Shown here piece by piece: positions 60,915-64,000 of a stretch of DNA of 64,000 nt. Origin of the DNA: Quillaja saponaria (taxonomy: Eukaryota > Streptophyta > Magnoliopsida > Fabales > Quillajaceae); NCBI GenBank assembly GCA_029379385.1, contig CM055615.1, positions 4,960,001 to 5,024,000 on the forward strand, written 5' to 3'. The notes under the pieces were generated by a model that was given only the letters and a program-made list of their open reading frames with translations, did not search any database and had not been told where the DNA came from. Position numbers and translations under genes: made by a program. Positions within the stretch are counted from its first letter, which is position 1; every line of letters begins with the position of its first letter.

Positions 60915-60951
60915 TTTTCAAGGTATATCACGTTAAATATTTTTAATATAG

Positions 60952-61225
60952 GAAGAGTCGCATTTCAAACAACGAGATAAGCTGAAAAGAGAATTGAGAA
61001 AGATACCTAACAATGTGGTGAATCCACTAGATCAACTTGAGTTAATTGCTATATTGCAAAGGTTTGGTTTATATTATTACTATAAGGTTGAAATAAAGAA
61101 AATATTGGATAATATTTACGACAAGAATGCTGCTGGCAAAGATACGTTTGGAAAGAAGCATAATTTATATGATACTGCCCTTGAATTTAGACTCTTAAGA
61201 CAACATGGATACAAAATATCATCAG
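60952..61225 (+). pseudogene. Terpene synthase exon 2
   Basis: Acceptor TTTTTAATATAG, donor CAG|GTATAT. Open throughout, with LDQLELIAILQRFGLYYYY and the LYDTALEFRLLRQHGY block diagnostic of angiosperm mono- and sesquiterpene synthases. It lies 38 bp past the right LTR border of Copia-1. Confidence 0.85.
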
Positions 61226-61347
61226 GTATATACTTGTGTACCTAGCTATATTCTTAGAATATATTGTCAGAATTTACATTAATTGATTGTAGTTTAGGTA
61301 AACACTAGGAACTTTTATATATAATATGTATTTGCTCTTAATGACAG

Positions 61348-61993
61348 AGGTTTTCAGAAGTTTCCAAGAGGAGATGGGTAAGTTCAAGATAGAAACTACT
61401 GAAATACCCAGGTTGAATCAGATACAATTTGAAGGGTAGGTTCATTGATCAGGGCATAACATTAGGGTAATTTTGTTGTTGTATGAAGCCTCATATATTT
61501 CAATAGAAGGTGAAACAATCTTAGATGAAGCAAAAGATTTCTCCAGAAAATATCTTAAAGAGGTTGTCAATAATGTCGATAAGGATGATTATATGTAGTT
61601 TTTAGTTAACCATGCATTGGAAATTCCATTACATTGGAGGTTGCTAAGGTTGGAGGCTCGGTGGTTTATCGATATATATGAAAGATTTCCAAATGCAAAT
61701 CCTATTTTGCTTGACTTTGCCAAATTGGATTTCACATTGCAAGCAACCCACCAAGAAGATCTACAACATGCCTCAAGCTGGTGGATGGCTACTGGGCTTG
61801 AAAAGTTGAGCTTTGCTAGGGAAAGGTTGATGGAGACTTTTTTTTCATCAGTGTGTATGACATATGAGCCTCATCTTGGAGACTGCAGAAGACTGATTTC
61901 TGTTCTTATTCAAGTACTAACTGTAATAGACGATATCTACGATGTACATGGTACCTTAGAAGAACTAGAATTGTTCACAAATGCAATTGAAAG
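61348..61993 (+). pseudogene. Terpene synthase third and DDxxD exons, fused in this copy
   Basis: From VFRSFQEEMGKF through LLYEASYISIEGETILDEA to the catalytic DDIYD near 61,930 and the donor AAG|GTTAGT. Two or more stops lie in the first 250 bp; extra bases near 61,438-61,465 disturb the frame. The usual RWW motif before TGL is SWW. Confidence 0.8.
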
Positions 61994-62615
61994 GTTAGTC
62001 AGTATTTAAATTGGTTTCATAAACTGTTTGATGCATGAGACTGATTTAAGACTAAGTTTTGATCTCTTCAATAATCATCTTTTTAATTCGTGATTTTAGA
62101 TGGGTTCGAAATGCAATGGATAATCTCCCAAACTATATGAAGATATGTTTCTTTGCTCTAAACAACTTTGAAAACGAAATCACTTCTGACATTCTACACA
62201 AGAAAGGAGTCAATATCATCCAATGACTAATGAAAGTGGTATGCATAGAATGATTTCATTGCTAACTTAATAATTTTATCCAACTTCACTAAGTTCAGAT
62301 TTTTTTGGTTTACTTACATATTCATGAATACACAAATTTACTTATATATATATACTACAGTGGACAAATTACTGTAAAGCTAGCCTAGTTGAGGCAAAGT
62401 GGTATTCAACGGATATACACCAACCCTACAAGAGCACCTTGCCAATACATGAATTTCCACTACATTAGCAATTATACTATTCCATGCTTTCTTTTTTCTT
62501 GCAAATCCAATAACAAGGAGGATTTGGATTTCTTAAACTACTCTCCTGACATTATTCATTGCTCGGGAACAGTTATTCGCCTCTCTGATGACCTTGCAAC
62601 GCCTTTGGTATGCAC

Positions 62616-62648
<33 letters not shown>

Positions 62649-62918
62649 AATATTTGTTTGTTATTCTTCTAATTCATTTTCTGTATGATTTTCACATTCA
62701 GGTGTTACACAAATGAAACTGTTGCTTCTGAAGAATTGGCCAGAGAAGAAATAAGGTGTTTGATTGAAAGAACATGGATGAAGATGAATGATCATCGACT
62801 TACAAAGAACTGGTGCATGTATGAGCATGAAGATGGCTTTACTCACCAAGAAACTGAAATTAAGGATAAAATCTTATCATTAATTAGTAAGCCCATTCCC
62901 ATTATGTGTAGACAGTAA

Positions 62919-64000
62919 ATTAAAGCATACCACATATAACTTGTTAGTGAAATATTGTATTTTGTTGATAGTCATATCTATGATGCTATTGCCGCTCGGA
63001 TCAAGACATAACAATTAAGGTTATCTTTTGGGAGTTCAATTGGATATATTTCCTTAATAATGTGAATGAGGAAAAAGAGAATGATATATAAAAGAAACTT
63101 AGTCTTATTCCACATTATTGTACTGACATGAAAATTTGATATTATCACTTAATAAACACTTTTAATTAAGAAAAATAAATATTGTACTATCAAATCATGG
63201 CTTAGGTGAACCAAGGTCAGACTATCAAAACCATTTCTTATAAGGGTCTCATTAGAATTTCCTAAAACATATCATTATTAACAGTCTTATTTGTTGAAGG
63301 GGGGCGTGTAACAACAGTATGAGATGCTTAATTTAGAGAATTTTCTTGTGTCTATTAAGGGTGAACTTTACTCATGCCAATATAAATTGAACAAATAAAT
63401 TTTTTATGCTACTTTTAACTTCTGAATTGATGAAAATATAGAGTAGTGAAAATTATAAATTGATGAAGCCATTTATTTAATGGTGTGATCATAATTTACG
63501 TAGAAATCAGGTACCACTCAAATTTATTTATTTATTTTTTTGTCATTTTCAGTAAGTTTAGAATTAGTGATTGCATTGTCGTTTCAACTGGGAGCTCTCT
63601 CTAATTGGGGAAGACGAGAACTTGTCAAAAACTAGGAATAGTCGATGATACGGACACAAATAAATTCAACTTTCGAAAGTTGGCCAAATTTTTCAAAGGG
63701 TTTAGAATTAGTGACTGCATTTCGAGTAGAACTGGTCAAAAAAATCCGAAGTCTAGCAAGACAAGGACTGACATTATCTAAGTAAGGAAGAAATGCAAGG
63801 GAACAAACAAAGACATTAATATGTATTATTAGATTTGATATACGCATCAAATAATAAATGCTAATATAGTTCTTTACAAATATTAATATTATATAAAGAG
63901 ATTTGTTATGTTTGGTTACATGGGTAGAATAAGATAAGTTAACATATCTTGTCAATATTAATAAAGATTTGGATATACATGTGCAGATAAGCTCTTCTCT
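62919..64000. other. Downstream flank of the terpene synthase pseudogene
   Basis: AT-rich. A phrase like gtttagaattagtga recurs at about 63,556 and 63,700. A 107-codon minus-strand frame (63,632-63,955) has no recognised domain and its start region is very AT-rich; I do not call it a gene. Confidence 0.5.

Larger units (their letters stand above)
55669..62918 (+). pseudogene. Monoterpene synthase (TPS-b type), pseudogene with Copia-1 in intron 1
   Basis: Plastid enzymes of this family turn geranyl diphosphate into cyclic or linear monoterpenes. Exons by homology: 55,669-55,953 (transit peptide and start of the N-terminal domain), 60,952-61,225, about 61,348-61,993, 62,100-62,238 (139 bp, the usual size), 62,361-62,607 and 62,702-62,918. 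Seen: PRSEEKPSNIW in place of RRx8[21 protein letters not shown], the metal-binding DDIYD and RLSDDLATP. Lesions: stops in the third exon (after QIQFEG and after DKDDYM), TGA at 62,224-62,226, a net 2-bp loss in the sixth exon, and missing codons after DDLATP that normally contain the NSE/DTE glutamate. A segment before WCMYEHEDG is also deleted. Product specificity cannot be told. Confidence 0.9.

Noticed and set aside
63632..63955. 107-codon minus-strand frame downstream of the terpene synthase
   Set aside because: No recognised domain; half of it is very AT-rich and there is no supporting context.

Overview
The window is nuclear DNA of a eudicot plant. It is strongly AT-rich, has spliced genes with plant-type GT/AG introns, and carries CYP82-type cytochrome P450s, a TPS-b type monoterpene synthase and plant Copia, Gypsy-like, LINE, CACTA, Mutator and Helitron sequences. 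I cannot name the species. Only one locus is close to a working gene (a CYP82 P450 at 16.8-19.1 kb). Two more host genes are clear pseudogenes, and most of the rest is layered transposable-element debris.

Layout. 0-3.5 kb: minus-strand remnant of an endogenous pararetrovirus (caulimovirid-like) polyprotein running off the left edge. 3.5-10.5 kb: two same-strand copies of a long LTR family (LTR-X), one apparently nested in the other. 10.5-15.7 kb: a non-coding LTR element with a minus-strand promoter and polypurine tract. 16.8-19.1 kb: two-exon CYP82 gene, minus strand, all catalytic motifs after the I-helix intact but with its ATG one frame off. 19.85-20.57 kb: a Mutator-like MITE with a 9-bp target duplication. 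20.66-20.96 kb: a short Helitron. 21.8-25.6 kb: decayed L1-type LINE. 27.2-28.0 kb: two more Helitrons. 28.96 kb onward: a CACTA (En/Spm) element with terminal repeat, a ~170-bp tandem array and a broken TNP2 transposase, itself hit by a 2.95-kb solo LTR (33,478-36,430) with a perfect 5-bp target duplication.

38.0-52.6 kb is one old Copia element (Copia-2) swollen to 14.6 kb. An LTR-X solo LTR sits in its gag, a second LTR-X solo LTR (39,609-43,262, exact TCAAC duplication) sits inside the first, its gag-protease region is triplicated in tandem, and a hAT-like sequence separates the last repeat from the integrase.

52.9-62.9 kb: a CYP82 pseudogene (minus) and a monoterpene synthase pseudogene (plus) lie head to head less than 1 kb apart, which looks like the relic of a terpene synthase/P450 pair. 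The P450 pseudogene has a 4-bp deletion, a nonsense codon and a 2-bp insertion; its promoter is duplicated in tandem (120 bp). The synthase has lost key metal-binding and N-terminal motifs and its intron 1 carries a complete Copia element (Copia-1, 56,033-60,914) with ~4% divergent LTRs, a TTTTC target duplication and an initiator-Met-tRNA primer site. The intact CYP82 lies on the same strand as the pseudogene about 34 kb away, the gap being filled by transposons.

All coordinates and comparisons were made by eye; divergence counts and repeat borders marked approximate should be recomputed.
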